Assembly: GCA_026391735.1 (NCBI GenBank)
Contig: JAPLDL010000024.1
Span: 1 to 41,906 of the forward strand
Source of the DNA: Bacteroidota bacterium
GTDB taxonomy: Bacteria; Bacteroidota; Bacteroidia; Bacteroidales; FEN-979
Length of the DNA stretch: 41,906 nt
Direction of reading: 5' to 3'
Positions 1 through 7,597 of this stretch are shown here, in pieces. The translations under genes and the position numbers were made by a program. Under the pieces are notes generated by a model. The model searched no databases. It had not been told where the DNA came from and was given only the letters and a program-made list of their open reading frames with translations. Each line of letters opens with the position of its first letter. The first letter of the stretch is position 1.

Positions 1-249
1 CACAATTTCATTCTCCGGATCGTTCCACTTTGTATCAGGTTTTGTTGCATCCCAGAGAAGGCGGAGGTCAAAGCCCTTGCCTCCCACGAATTTATCCTTC
101 ATGAGCTGGCTCACCGGCTTTTCCTTAATTGTAAAGTCCCCGACGTTTACGTATATGGTGCGGTTGTTATACCCTTTATCAATAGGAGCCCAGGTATATT
201 TGTACTGAGCGAGGAGTTTGTGTGATTTCTGGAATTCTGAGAAGGTCAT
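1..249 (-). CDS. Aldehyde:ferredoxin oxidoreductase, N-terminal fragment (cut by window edge)
   Basis: The minus strand is open from an ATG at 249 to base 1, giving 83 residues with no stop. The residues match the N-terminal domain of the tungsten-dependent aldehyde:ferredoxin oxidoreductase (AOR) family: a short beta segment (NRTIYVNVGDF), the family-typical glycine motif FVGGKGFDLRLLWD, and a DPENEIV segment like the family's DPxNxL/I turn. AORs oxidise aldehydes to acids with ferredoxin as acceptor, using a tungstopterin cofactor and a 4Fe-4S cluster in the cytoplasm. The cluster-binding cysteines lie beyond the window and cannot be checked. A minus-strand promoter-like element is at 370-397, leaving a leader of about 110 nt that contains the octamer repeats. 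The family call rests on the N-terminal domain only; the exact subfamily (AOR, FOR, GOR or WOR5) cannot be told. Confidence 0.8.
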   Translation of the reverse strand, partial: MTFSEFQKSHKLLAQYKYTWAPIDKGYNNRTIYVNVGDFTIKEKPVSQLMKDKFVGGKGFDLRLLWDATKPDTKWNDPENEIV

Positions 250-266
250 ATAAATGGATTTTGGAC

Positions 267-340
267 GGTGGATTGATGGATAGTGTGATAGCGTGATAAC
301 GGGATAGAGGTTTTTGCATCTCGATATCTCGTTATCCCGC
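267..340. repeat. Degenerate 8-bp tandem repeat with inverted partner
   Basis: Five consecutive octamers can be read from 267 to 306: GGTGGATT, GATGGATA, GTGTGATA, GCGTGATA, ACGGGATA. After a 20-nt gap the same kind of octamer appears in the opposite orientation (on the minus strand GCGGGATA, ACGAGATA). As a result 291-305 and 326-340 form a 15-bp inverted repeat with 13 matching positions. It falls in the predicted 5' leader of the AOR transcript. The related array at 3521-3598 uses a similar GGAT-containing octamer. Confidence 0.6.
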
Positions 341-369
341 ATCTCCTGCCTGTTAATCAATTAACGTTG

Positions 370-397
370 CAAATTTAGTGAAAAATATCTTCGCAAA
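370..397 (-). promoter_or_regulatory. Putative promoter of the AOR gene
   Basis: Read on the minus strand, 377-370 is TAAATTTG, an exact match to the Bacteroidota -7 element TAnnTTTG. A TTTG lies upstream (397-394). The spacer is 16 bp, shorter than the usual 18-21, so the -33 assignment is weak. Confidence 0.4.
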
Positions 398-572
398 GCC
401 CCGTCAATCAAAAAGTTCGATATGTTTAACAATGCATAACGAGTAAGGTTTTATCAAAGGAGTTGCTTATGCTGTAAACATCCAGATTGTTAAGATTGTT
501 TCGCACCCTTATCTCAATTACGAAATTTAACTTAACAGGAAACGGAATTTAGTCTCCGTTTACGTATTTTCG

Positions 573-604
573 ATTGGTTATTTAATACATTGAGAATATG
601 TTTG
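573..604 (+). promoter_or_regulatory. Promoter of the LruC lipoprotein gene
   Basis: TTGG at 574-577 and TATGTTTG at 597-604 (exact TAnnTTTG) are 20 bp apart counted from TTG. Transcription would start near 611, leaving a leader of about 30 nt. A second TAAATTTG at 608-615 overlaps the predicted start site and lacks a partner at the right distance. Confidence 0.6.
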
Positions 605-639
605 CATTAAATTTGCATTTAAACCCAACTTAGAACAAT

Positions 640-2925
640 ATGAAAGCTCTTAAAATTCTCCTGGTCCTCCTGGCCATCCTTACGGTTCTGTCGTCGTGCA
701 GGAAAAACAATTCAGATTCCCAACCTGCAAAAACAATTTTCGATTTAAAGGTGCCTGCCTCCTTCAACTGGGAAAGCAGCAGGGAAGTCAACCTGAATGT
801 TGCCGTTGATTTTTCATCACAGGTAGGGCTGCTTTCAAGGATCTTTGTTTATGATAATGATCCTGCTCAGGGGGGGAACCTTCTCTTGTCGGGTTCTGCA
901 GGCTATAATTACCCTTTCGATACAAAATTAAAAGTGCCTACCGCTCTCACTAAAATCTACCTTGTGGTAACTTCAGGGAACGGATCAACCCAGCAGGCCG
1001 AAGTAAATGTTTCAGACAATATTACGTATACCTTTTCTTCTTCGAAGTCGGGGATCAAGAGTGCGGGTGGTATCAACGAACCGGATTGTTCGAGTGGTTG
1101 CGATGTTACCGTTACCGGGAACAGTGTGACGGTAAATAATGGTAAAACATATTGTATCACAAGTAATTTTACAGGTACTGTGAATTTCGAATTCTGGAAT
1201 GGAGGAGGAACTTTAAAGGTTTGCGGGGCTACTGCAAACATCAGCAGCATTAACAGTTTCGGAGGCACAAACACGGCCATCATCGTAACCTCGGGCGGCA
1301 CGCTTAACGTGAGTAATTCTTTTTCAATGGATGGCAATGCCAGTCTTACGATCTATGCAACAGCGCATGCACATTTTAACGGAGGATTCAATATGAATAC
1401 TGCTGGGTCAAACCTGACCAACTATTCTCCGGATTGTACGATAGGATCAACGTTCTCACCGAACGGCCCTGTGGTCAATTTCGGGACGATTGCAGTAAAT
1501 GGCGATTATAACATCAATGGAGGAAGCACGCTTGCCAACGCGGGGATACTGAATATTGGCCAGTCTTTTAATGCCAATCATGATTTTACGAATACCGGCA
1601 CCATTGAAGTGCAGCAAACCGTCAATCTTAATAGCAATTGCGTTGTGGAAAACGATTGTAAATTCATTGTTCATCAGACCTTCAACAGTAATACTGCGAA
1701 TTTTACAATGAACGACGGGTATCTTAAAATTTTCCAAACACTCAATATCAATGCCAGCAGTATAAAACTTCAGAACCAGTCGGAGGTGGTTGCTCAGAAC
1801 ATCATGCTGAACGGAGGTCTTATCGGCTCAGGCAGCAAGAGTTCCGTAAAGACCACAATCGCGACAATCAATGGTTCCAGGGTGAATGGTCCGATTGAGT
1901 TTGCCACCCAGAATGGTACCATCAGTAACGGGAATGCATCAAATTTCATAAACGGGGCCACTCTTGTAAGCTGGGCCAATATACAGAATTATATTCCCAC
2001 CGGCGCCTGTAATCCCGATGGGATCGGAACCAATCCCGGCCCCACCGATACCGATGGTGACGGGGTTCCCGATAATTTGGATGATTATCCCAACGATGCA
2101 ACCCGTGCTTATAACAACTATTATCCCGGAAAGAACCAGTTTGGCTCCTTGGCATTTGAAGATCTCTGGCCTGGATATGGCGATTACGACATGAATGATG
2201 CGGTGATAGATTACAATTACTGGTACGTTACCAATGCCCAGAATAAAGTAGTTGATCTGAAACCTAAATTCTACCTCAGGGCGGCAGGGGCAACACTTCG
2301 TAACGGGTTCGGTTTCCAGCTTGATGGTGTAGCTGCTGCGGCTGTGCAGTCTGTAAGCTTAACACCAGCCAATACGTTAAGGAATCATTACATCAACCTC
2401 GCTGCAACTGGAGTTGAGAACAACCAGCCAAATGCCGTGGTCATTGTGTTTGACAACTGGATAAATGTTGCCCAGACTGGAATCACAGGCCTTTATAATA
2501 CGGTGAAAGACGTTCCATATGGTATTTCCGATACGGTTTTTGTGAATCTTCATTTTGCAACTCCACAGTCACAATCAGCTGTGGGAGCTCCGCCTTATAA
2601 TCCTTTCCTGATAAAAGACATGAACAGGACTGTTGAAATACATTTGCCTGATCATGTACCTACTGCTTTGGCCGACCAGTCCTTGTTCGGAACAGGAAAC
2701 GACAACTCCATCCCTGCATCGGGAAGATATTATAAATCATCTTCCAACCTGCCCTGGGGTATCAATATTCCTATGAAATTTGATTATACCTGGGAGAGGG
2801 TCCAGATCATAAACGGACACCTGCATTTCGGAGCCTGGGCCGAATCGGGAGGAGTGCAGTATCCCGATTGGTATAAGAACCTTTCAGGGTACAGGGATGC
2901 AACCAATATTTATGTAAAACCGTAA
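640..2925 (+). CDS. LruC-domain lipoprotein
   Basis: A 761-aa exported lipoprotein of unknown function. The signal peptide ends in a lipobox with Cys20 (VLSSC). Residues about 145-450 are rich in Asn, Gly, Thr and Ser with short repeating hydrophobic segments, as expected for a beta-helix or beta-solenoid. Around residues 470-487 is an Asp-rich calcium-binding-like segment (DTDGDGVPDNLDDYP). It is followed by the LruC domain, whose hallmark EDLWPGYGDYDMNDAV lies near residues 507-522 and continues to the C terminus. LruC-domain proteins are common secreted or surface proteins in Bacteroidota, but their role is not established. The start is fixed by the lipoprotein signal and by the promoter at 573-604. 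The ThiF gene starts only 10 bp downstream, so the two may be co-transcribed although their products act in different compartments. Confidence 0.85.
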   Translation: MKALKILLVLLAILTVLSSCRKNNSDSQPAKTIFDLKVPASFNWESSREVNLNVAVDFSSQVGLLSRIFVYDNDPAQGGNLLLSGSAGYNYPFDTKLKVPTALTKIYLVVTSGNGSTQQAEVNVSDNITYTFSSSKSGIKSAGGINEPDCSSGCDVTVTGNSVTVNNGKTYCITSNFTGTVNFEFWNGGGTLKVCGATANISSINSFGGTNTAIIVTSGGTLNVSNSFSMDGNASLTIYATAHAHFNGGFNMNTAGSNLTNYSPDCTIGSTFSPNGPVVNFGTIAVNGDYNINGGSTLANAGILNIGQSFNANHDFTNTGTIEVQQTVNLNSNCVVENDCKFIVHQTFNSNTANFTMNDGYLKIFQTLNINASSIKLQNQSEVVAQNIMLNGGLIGSGSKSSVKTTIATINGSRVNGPIEFATQNGTISNGNASNFINGATLVSWANIQNYIPTGACNPDGIGTNPGPTDTDGDGVPDNLDDYPNDATRAYNNYYPGKNQFGSLAFEDLWPGYGDYDMNDAVIDYNYWYVTNAQNKVVDLKPKFYLRAAGATLRNGFGFQLDGVAAAAVQSVSLTPANTLRNHYINLAATGVENNQPNAVVIVFDNWINVAQTGITGLYNTVKDVPYGISDTVFVNLHFATPQSQSAVGAPPYNPFLIKDMNRTVEIHLPDHVPTALADQSLFGTGNDNSIPASGRYYKSSSNLPWGINIPMKFDYTWERVQIINGHLHFGAWAESGGVQYPDWYKNLSGYRDATNIYVKP

Positions 2926-2935
2926 TCATTTCCGG

Positions 2936-3517
2936 ATGACTTCCGCAGATATAAAAGAAAAGCTCAAAAACAGGACCGTTGGAATTGCCGGATGCGGGGG
3001 CCTGGGGTCCAATTGCGCTGTTGCCTTGGCCAGGGTAGGGGTGGGAACATTGATACTTGCTGATTTCGATGTCGTAACCGAATCCAACCTCAACCGTCAA
3101 TATTATTTCCTCAGCCAGGTTGGCGAACCTAAAGCTCCCTGCCTGAAACGGGTCATACACCAGATCAACCCATCAGTGAGTGTCATCGCTTATGAAGTCA
3201 AGCTGGACCCCGAGCATATTTTAAGATATTTCAAGGATTGCGATGTCATTGTTGAAGCATTTGATCAGGCCGATCAGAAGGAGATGATCATTGAAACTGT
3301 GCTATCGGCTTTCCCTGATAAACCTCTTGTAATTGGTGTCGGTATGGCCGGTTGGGGGATGAACGAGACCATTCATTACCGTAATTCAGGAAATCTCCAT
3401 ATTTGCGGCGATGAAGTCACGGAGATAAGTGAATCGGTCCCCCCTCTTGCCCCGAGAGTGGGAGTGGTGGCTAATATGCAGGCGAATGTAGTGCTGGAAA
3501 TATTATTAAAACCCTGA
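2936..3517 (+). CDS. thiF: ThiF-family sulfur-carrier adenylyltransferase (short form)
   Basis: A 193-aa E1-like enzyme. It would adenylate the C-terminal glycine of a ThiS/MoaD-type carrier in the cytoplasm so that sulfur can be loaded. The ATP-binding loop GCGGLGS is at residues 19-25, followed by the acidic loop ADFDVVTESNLNRQ (42-55), which contains the conserved Asp and the Asn/Arg residues of the active site. At about 190 aa it is shorter than E. coli ThiF or MoeB (about 250 aa), and I see no CxxC zinc pair; this fits the short ThiF subfamily often found beside ThiS. A ThiS-like gene follows after an octamer-repeat array. No other thiamine genes are present in the window, and an AOR gene lies just to the left, so the pair could serve thiamine or tungsten/molybdenum cofactor synthesis. 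Confidence 0.85.
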   Translation: MTSADIKEKLKNRTVGIAGCGGLGSNCAVALARVGVGTLILADFDVVTESNLNRQYYFLSQVGEPKAPCLKRVIHQINPSVSVIAYEVKLDPEHILRYFKDCDVIVEAFDQADQKEMIIETVLSAFPDKPLVIGVGMAGWGMNETIHYRNSGNLHICGDEVTEISESVPPLAPRVGVVANMQANVVLEILLKP

Positions 3518-3520
3518 AGA

Positions 3521-3598
3521 CGGGATGCTGGAGAACTGGATAACTGGATAACTGGATAACTGGATAGCTGGATGACTGGATGACTGGATACGGGATGA
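3521..3598. repeat. 8-bp tandem repeat array (AACTGGAT family)
   Basis: From 3533 to 3588 the octamer xxCTGGAT occurs seven times in phase: AACTGGAT four times, then AGCTGGAT, GACTGGAT, GACTGGAT. The array is bordered on both sides by CGGGATG (3521-3527 and 3591-3597). It fills the gap between thiF and thiS and so would sit inside a shared transcript. A single related unit, on the minus strand GGATGACTGGAT, occurs at about 5189-5200 upstream of folC. Confidence 0.85.
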
Positions 3599-3612
3599 GA
3601 AAAAAATAGAAG

Positions 3613-3816
3613 ATGAGGATAATATTAAATAATGCTCAAGAGGAGTTTTGTGAGGATATAATGACGGTTAACGAGCTCTTAAAAGCCAAAACCTTCACTT
3701 TCAAAATGCTCGTTGTGAAGATCAACGGGAACCTGGTAAAAAAAGATGAATATTCGACGGCTACCATTAAGGACAATGATGATGTGATGGTCCTTCACCT
3801 GGTCAGCGGGGGATGA
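3613..3816 (+). CDS. thiS: ThiS/MoaD-like sulfur carrier protein
   Basis: A 67-aa ubiquitin-fold protein ending in the Gly-Gly required for adenylation and thiocarboxylate formation (VSGG). The pattern VKINGNLVKKDEY followed by IKDNDDVMVLHLVSGG matches the C-terminal half of ThiS (VNGxxVpRxxY, then LxDGDxVExxxxVxGG). The partner would be the ThiF-family enzyme 95 bp upstream on the same strand. ThiS normally gives its sulfur to thiazole synthase ThiG, but no thiG, thiH or thiE is present here. A carrier role for tungstopterin synthesis (MoaD-like) is the main alternative. Confidence 0.8.
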   Translation: MRIILNNAQEEFCEDIMTVNELLKAKTFTFKMLVVKINGNLVKKDEYSTATIKDNDDVMVLHLVSGG

Positions 3817-3822
3817 TTAAAT

Positions 3823-3850
3823 CGTAATTCGTAATTCGTAATTCGTAAAT
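3823..3850. repeat. 7-bp tandem repeat (CGTAATT)
   Basis: Three exact copies of CGTAATT followed by CGTAAAT, in phase, occupy almost the whole gap between the convergent ends of thiS and folC. No hairpin of terminator type is seen in this gap. Confidence 0.85.
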
Positions 3851-3853
3851 CCC

Positions 3854-5158
3854 TTAAATGACTTCCCCAACCACAAATGTGCTTCCGCCTACAAAGATGA
3901 GATCATCTTCTTTTGCTGCCAGTTTAGCAGCGTCATAAGCCAGTTTTACACTTTTAAAACTTTTGCCTTTAAGTTTGTATTCAGAGGCCAGAAGTTTAAG
4001 TGAGTCAGCGTCCATCCCCCTGGGGATATCAGCCTTGCAGTAATAATAGCTGGCTTTTACGGGCAGATGTTTCAATAACAGGTCAGGATCCTTATCGTTT
4101 ACAGTACCAAAGACAAAGTGAAGTTTGTTATACGGGATATTTCCTATCTGGGAAATGACTTCCATTATACCTGCTTCATTATGCCCCGTATCGCAGATGG
4201 TCAGAGGTCTGAGACTTAACACATGCCACCGCCCTTTAAAGCCTGTCCTTACAGCCGAATACCGTATGCCTTTTTTAATGTGTTCGGCATTGATCTCAAA
4301 CCCCTGTTTATTGAGTTCTTCAACGATCCCAAGCACTGTGACCAGGTTTTTCAGCTGATAATCACCTCCCAGAGGGCAGGGGATCTTTTTAATTATAATA
4401 GTGTCATCCTTATACGCATCCACATTCAGGTGAATGGCTTTACGTCCCCAGTTCCGGATCTTGACAACAGAAAAATGATCTGAAGCAAAACTGATCTCCG
4501 ACTTCATCAGTTTGGCCTGTTTCTTAAATACAGCTTCGACAGTTTCCTGTCGTTCCCCTATAAGCACCGGAACACCGGATTTGATGATCCCTGCTTTTTC
4601 CTGGGCGATTTTTGCCAGGGTGTCGCCAAGGAACTGCATATGATCCAGGCTGATATTGGTGATGACCGAAAGAACCGGAGTAATTATATTCGTGGAATCA
4701 AGCCTTCCGCCCATGCCCACTTCAACAATAGCTACATGAACATGCTGTTCCTTGAAATACTGAAACGCCATGGCCACGGCAAGTTCAAAAAATGAAGGGC
4801 TTACCTTTTCAAATTCTTCCATATGCTTGGAAATGAACGCAGGCACATAGGCTTTTGAGATCTTTTTACCGTTCACCCTTATCCGCTCGCGAAAGTCTTT
4901 CAGATGAGGCGAAGTATACAGGCCTGCCCTTATCCCCCTTTGCTGTAATATCGATGCCAGCATGTGAGCAACCGAACCTTTGCCGTTTGTCCCTGCAATA
5001 TGTATGCATTTGAAGTTATTCTGCGGATTTCCCAGTACCGAACACAAAGCAAGGGTGTTGTCAAGGTTTGCTCTGTAGGCTGCAGCTCCTATCCTGTGAA
5101 ACATGGGGAGCTGGGCATTCATATATTCTATGGCTTCTTTGTAACTCATAAGTTTCAT
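3854..5158 (-). CDS. folC: Bifunctional folylpolyglutamate synthase / dihydrofolate synthase
   Basis: A 434-aa cytoplasmic Mur-ligase-family enzyme that adds glutamate to dihydropteroate or to folates using ATP. The P-loop GTNGKGS is at residues 56-62. The folate-binding segment LYTSPHLKDFRERIRVNG and the conserved IVEVGMGGRLDSTN follow. The C-terminal ligase domain carries CDTGHNEAGI and ends with a typical GGSTFVVGE. The length is normal for FolC. The start may be at residue 1 or at Met4. A promoter-like TTG-N20-TATCTTTG (5243-5213, minus strand) lies upstream, so it can be transcribed on its own although it follows porP-gldJ-murF-anmK on the same strand. Confidence 0.95.
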   Translation of the reverse strand: MKLMSYKEAIEYMNAQLPMFHRIGAAAYRANLDNTLALCSVLGNPQNNFKCIHIAGTNGKGSVAHMLASILQQRGIRAGLYTSPHLKDFRERIRVNGKKISKAYVPAFISKHMEEFEKVSPSFFELAVAMAFQYFKEQHVHVAIVEVGMGGRLDSTNIITPVLSVITNISLDHMQFLGDTLAKIAQEKAGIIKSGVPVLIGERQETVEAVFKKQAKLMKSEISFASDHFSVVKIRNWGRKAIHLNVDAYKDDTIIIKKIPCPLGGDYQLKNLVTVLGIVEELNKQGFEINAEHIKKGIRYSAVRTGFKGRWHVLSLRPLTICDTGHNEAGIMEVISQIGNIPYNKLHFVFGTVNDKDPDLLLKHLPVKASYYYCKADIPRGMDADSLKLLASEYKLKGKSFKSVKLAYDAAKLAAKEDDLIFVGGSTFVVGEVI

Positions 5159-5212
5159 TTTTCTAATTAGTGAACAATCAACATATTATCCAGTCATCCG
5201 GATCAAGCCGAA

Positions 5213-5243
5213 CAAAGATAAAACAATTAAATTCAAAAGTCAA
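5213..5243 (-). promoter_or_regulatory. Promoter of folC
   Basis: On the minus strand TTG (5243-5241) and TATCTTTG (5220-5213, exact TAnnTTTG) are 20 bp apart. The -33 element overlaps the 3' end of anmK. Transcription would start near 5206, leaving a leader of about 48 nt that contains one GGATGACTGGAT repeat unit. Confidence 0.55.
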
Positions 5244-6292
5244 TATATGGCCCCAAAAGATCCGTCCTGTTTCGCCCCGGTTACGGTTTTAAGGCAGTTA
5301 ATTTCACTTCTCCAGCGCAGTACCCCGAGAAATGCAAAAATAAGAGCTTCTTTGAAATCTATCGTGAGTGAACTGGGAATCACCAGGGTTGGCTTAACCC
5401 GCTGACTTATTTGTGATACCAGGTATTTGTTATATACTCCTCCTCCTGTTGCAAGTATTTTTTTACCGCTGTCAGTCCCGGCTTGAAGTGCAATCTTATC
5501 CGCAATATGAGTACAAAAAGTACTCAAAATATCTTCATCAGATAATTCTGAATTATTGAGCAAAGGGAATATATTTAATTCAACCCATTCTTTTCCAAGG
5601 GATTTGGGGCCTTTCTGGTTATAAAATGAGAGGTTGTTAAGAGTGTCGAGCAAAGGTATGTTTACTTTGCCCCGGGATGCCATAGCCCCTTCCTGGTCAC
5701 AACTTTGTCCCGACCGGCCGGCAATCCTGTTCAGAACAATATTCACAGGACAGATATCAAACGCGATCCGTTCGCCCTCATGTTCAAAGGAGATGTTTGC
5801 GAATCCTCCAAGGTTAAGGCAGAAATCAAAATCGGAAAAAAGCAGACGGTCGCCTGCAGGAACCAGAGGCGCTCCCTGTCCTCCTTGAGCCACATCACCC
5901 GAGCGGAAATCGCAGACTACTGGCAGCCCTGTTTCGGCTTTGATGGCGGCTCCGTTGCCGATCTGGGAGGTAAAACCTCTGGAGGGCTGGTGAAAGACAG
6001 TATGCCCGTGAGAAGCAATAAAATCGGCCTTAATGTCATGCCTCTCAATAAATTCCCTGGCCAGTTTTCCCGACAGATGACCAAATGCATGGTCGGCTTC
6101 TGCATAGTCAGCAGCAGCTGAACCCGGCAGGTCGGAAAGCCTGTTGAACCATTCCCCGGAATATGGGATTGTTTCGGCAACCATGATCGAATACTTCCAA
6201 TGACTGTCCTTGTAAAAGAATCTGCAACAGGCTATATCCAGTCCATCAAGGGAAGTCCCCGACATCAGTCCGATCACAGTATACTCCTTCAT
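5240..6292 (-). CDS. anmK: Anhydro-N-acetylmuramic acid kinase
   Basis: A 350-aa cytoplasmic sugar kinase of the ASKHA fold. It hydrolyses and phosphorylates 1,6-anhydro-MurNAc, a product of peptidoglycan turnover, to MurNAc-6-phosphate. The N-terminal family signature LMSGTSLDGLD is at residues 9-19. Other conserved segments are ASHGHTVFHQP, DFRSGDVAQGGQGAPLVP, and the C-terminal nucleotide-binding ATGGGVYN. The start codon directly follows the stop codon of murF with no gap, so the two are almost certainly co-translated, which pairs wall synthesis with wall recycling. Confidence 0.95.
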   Translation of the reverse strand: MKEYTVIGLMSGTSLDGLDIACCRFFYKDSHWKYSIMVAETIPYSGEWFNRLSDLPGSAAADYAEADHAFGHLSGKLAREFIERHDIKADFIASHGHTVFHQPSRGFTSQIGNGAAIKAETGLPVVCDFRSGDVAQGGQGAPLVPAGDRLLFSDFDFCLNLGGFANISFEHEGERIAFDICPVNIVLNRIAGRSGQSCDQEGAMASRGKVNIPLLDTLNNLSFYNQKGPKSLGKEWVELNIFPLLNNSELSDEDILSTFCTHIADKIALQAGTDSGKKILATGGGVYNKYLVSQISQRVKPTLVIPSSLTIDFKEALIFAFLGVLRWRSEINCLKTVTGAKQDGSFGAIY

Positions 6293-7591
6293 TTACAAAA
6301 TTTCTGCCACGGTTTCAAGTTTCATACCACGACTGCCTTTAAGCAATATTGACTTGCCTTCAGGGGCATGGTGTTCCAGCCAGAGTTTTGCCAGAATGCT
6401 GTCGCCGAAACACAGGAATTCCCTTCTTGTATTGATCCTGGTAAAAGTTGGTCCCACAAGGTAAACGTCTTCAAACGATAGTTCTTCAAGAAGTGCAAGG
6501 ATATGTTTGTGGTATTCATCCGATTCGTTTCCGAGCTCAAGCATATCGCCAAGGATCACCATTTTGTTCAGGTAATCGGAAGATGCAAAAAACCTCAGGG
6601 CTGCCTCCATGCTGCTTGGATTAGCATTGTAAGCATCCAGGATCAGAATGTTATGCAGGGTAGTCTTTACCTGGGATCTGTTATTGGAAGGCTCATAGGA
6701 TTCGACAGCAAGCCTGATATCCTGATCACTCACTTCGAAATACCGGCCAATGCAGGCTGATGCAAGAATGTTAACCGCATTGTAATCACCAAAGAGTTTG
6801 GATTGAACCGGGAGGTTTTCCCCATCGGTTTGGCCGATCATAAAACTGTTTAAATCTCCTTGTTTTTCAAGGCTGCCCCGGAGCCATGCCGATGCGGTAA
6901 ATCCGTAAGTTATTTTTTCCAGTCCTTCAGAAAGCTGCATCAGAAGGCTATCGCCTGCATTCACAAATACTTTCCCATTCGTATCGGCCAGGAAATGGTA
7001 AAGTTCGGTTTTGGTCTTTATAACCCCTTCAAAACCTCCAAATCCTTCAAGATGGGCTTTGCCGATATTAGTGATTATCCCGTGATCAGGCAGGGCTATT
7101 CTGCAAAGGAAATCTATTTCGCCCGGGTGGTTGGCCCCCATTTCGATGACGGCAATATGGGTATCCCTTTTCAGCCTCAGCAGCGTCAATGGCACGCCAA
7201 TATGATTATTGAGGTTTCCTGTTGTACTAATGACGTTGTACCTGGTTTCCAGAACCCTGCTTACCAGTTCCTTGGTTGTGGTCTTACCGTTCGTACCCGT
7301 AATTGCAAGCACCGGTATATTAAACTGTTTCCTGTGATGGAGGGCAAGTTCCTGCAATGTTTTCAGAACATCTTCAACAAGTATGCACTGCGGGTTGATC
7401 TTGTATTCCGGTTCGTCGACAAGCACCATGGCAGCCCCTTTTTCAAGGGCTTCTGCAGCAAAATGATTCCCGTTGAAACGCTCTCCCCTGAGGGCAAAAA
7501 AGAAACATGAAGGAACCAGGTTCCGGCTGTCGGTAACAACGTCGGGATGTTGAAGGAAGATATTATAAATCTCGGTGAGACTGCTGAACAT
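6293..7591 (-). CDS. murF: UDP-N-acetylmuramoyl-tripeptide:D-alanyl-D-alanine ligase
   Basis: A 432-aa cytoplasmic ligase that adds D-Ala-D-Ala to the UDP-MurNAc tripeptide with ATP, the last cytoplasmic step in making the peptidoglycan precursor. The N-terminal domain has VTDSRNLVPSCFFFALRGERFNGN, the usual UMAG-binding segment. The P-loop GTNGKTTT is at residues 98-105. EMGANHPGEI and the C-terminal LDAYNANPSSM are family signatures. It lies between gldJ (6 bp upstream) and anmK (0 bp downstream), a tight operon arrangement. Confidence 0.95.
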   Translation of the reverse strand: MFSSLTEIYNIFLQHPDVVTDSRNLVPSCFFFALRGERFNGNHFAAEALEKGAAMVLVDEPEYKINPQCILVEDVLKTLQELALHHRKQFNIPVLAITGTNGKTTTKELVSRVLETRYNVISTTGNLNNHIGVPLTLLRLKRDTHIAVIEMGANHPGEIDFLCRIALPDHGIITNIGKAHLEGFGGFEGVIKTKTELYHFLADTNGKVFVNAGDSLLMQLSEGLEKITYGFTASAWLRGSLEKQGDLNSFMIGQTDGENLPVQSKLFGDYNAVNILASACIGRYFEVSDQDIRLAVESYEPSNNRSQVKTTLHNILILDAYNANPSSMEAALRFFASSDYLNKMVILGDMLELGNESDEYHKHILALLEELSFEDVYLVGPTFTRINTRREFLCFGDSILAKLWLEHHAPEGKSILLKGSRGMKLETVAEIL

Positions 7592-7597
7592 CAGTAG

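Larger units (their letters stand above)
250..639. other. Divergent intergenic region between the AOR gene and the LruC lipoprotein gene
   Basis: These 390 bp hold no convincing gene. They contain an 8-bp-period repeat with an inverted second half (267-340), a minus-strand promoter-like element (370-397), a small inverted repeat AAACGGA/TCCGTTT with an 8-nt loop (540-561), and a plus-strand promoter for the LruC gene (573-604). The stretch from about 400 to 535 is AT-rich and shows nothing else I can support. Confidence 0.6.

Noticed and set aside
6860..7510. 216-codon plus-strand open frame
   Set aside because: It lies wholly antisense to murF, whose motifs and length are intact; the antisense product has no recognisable domain.
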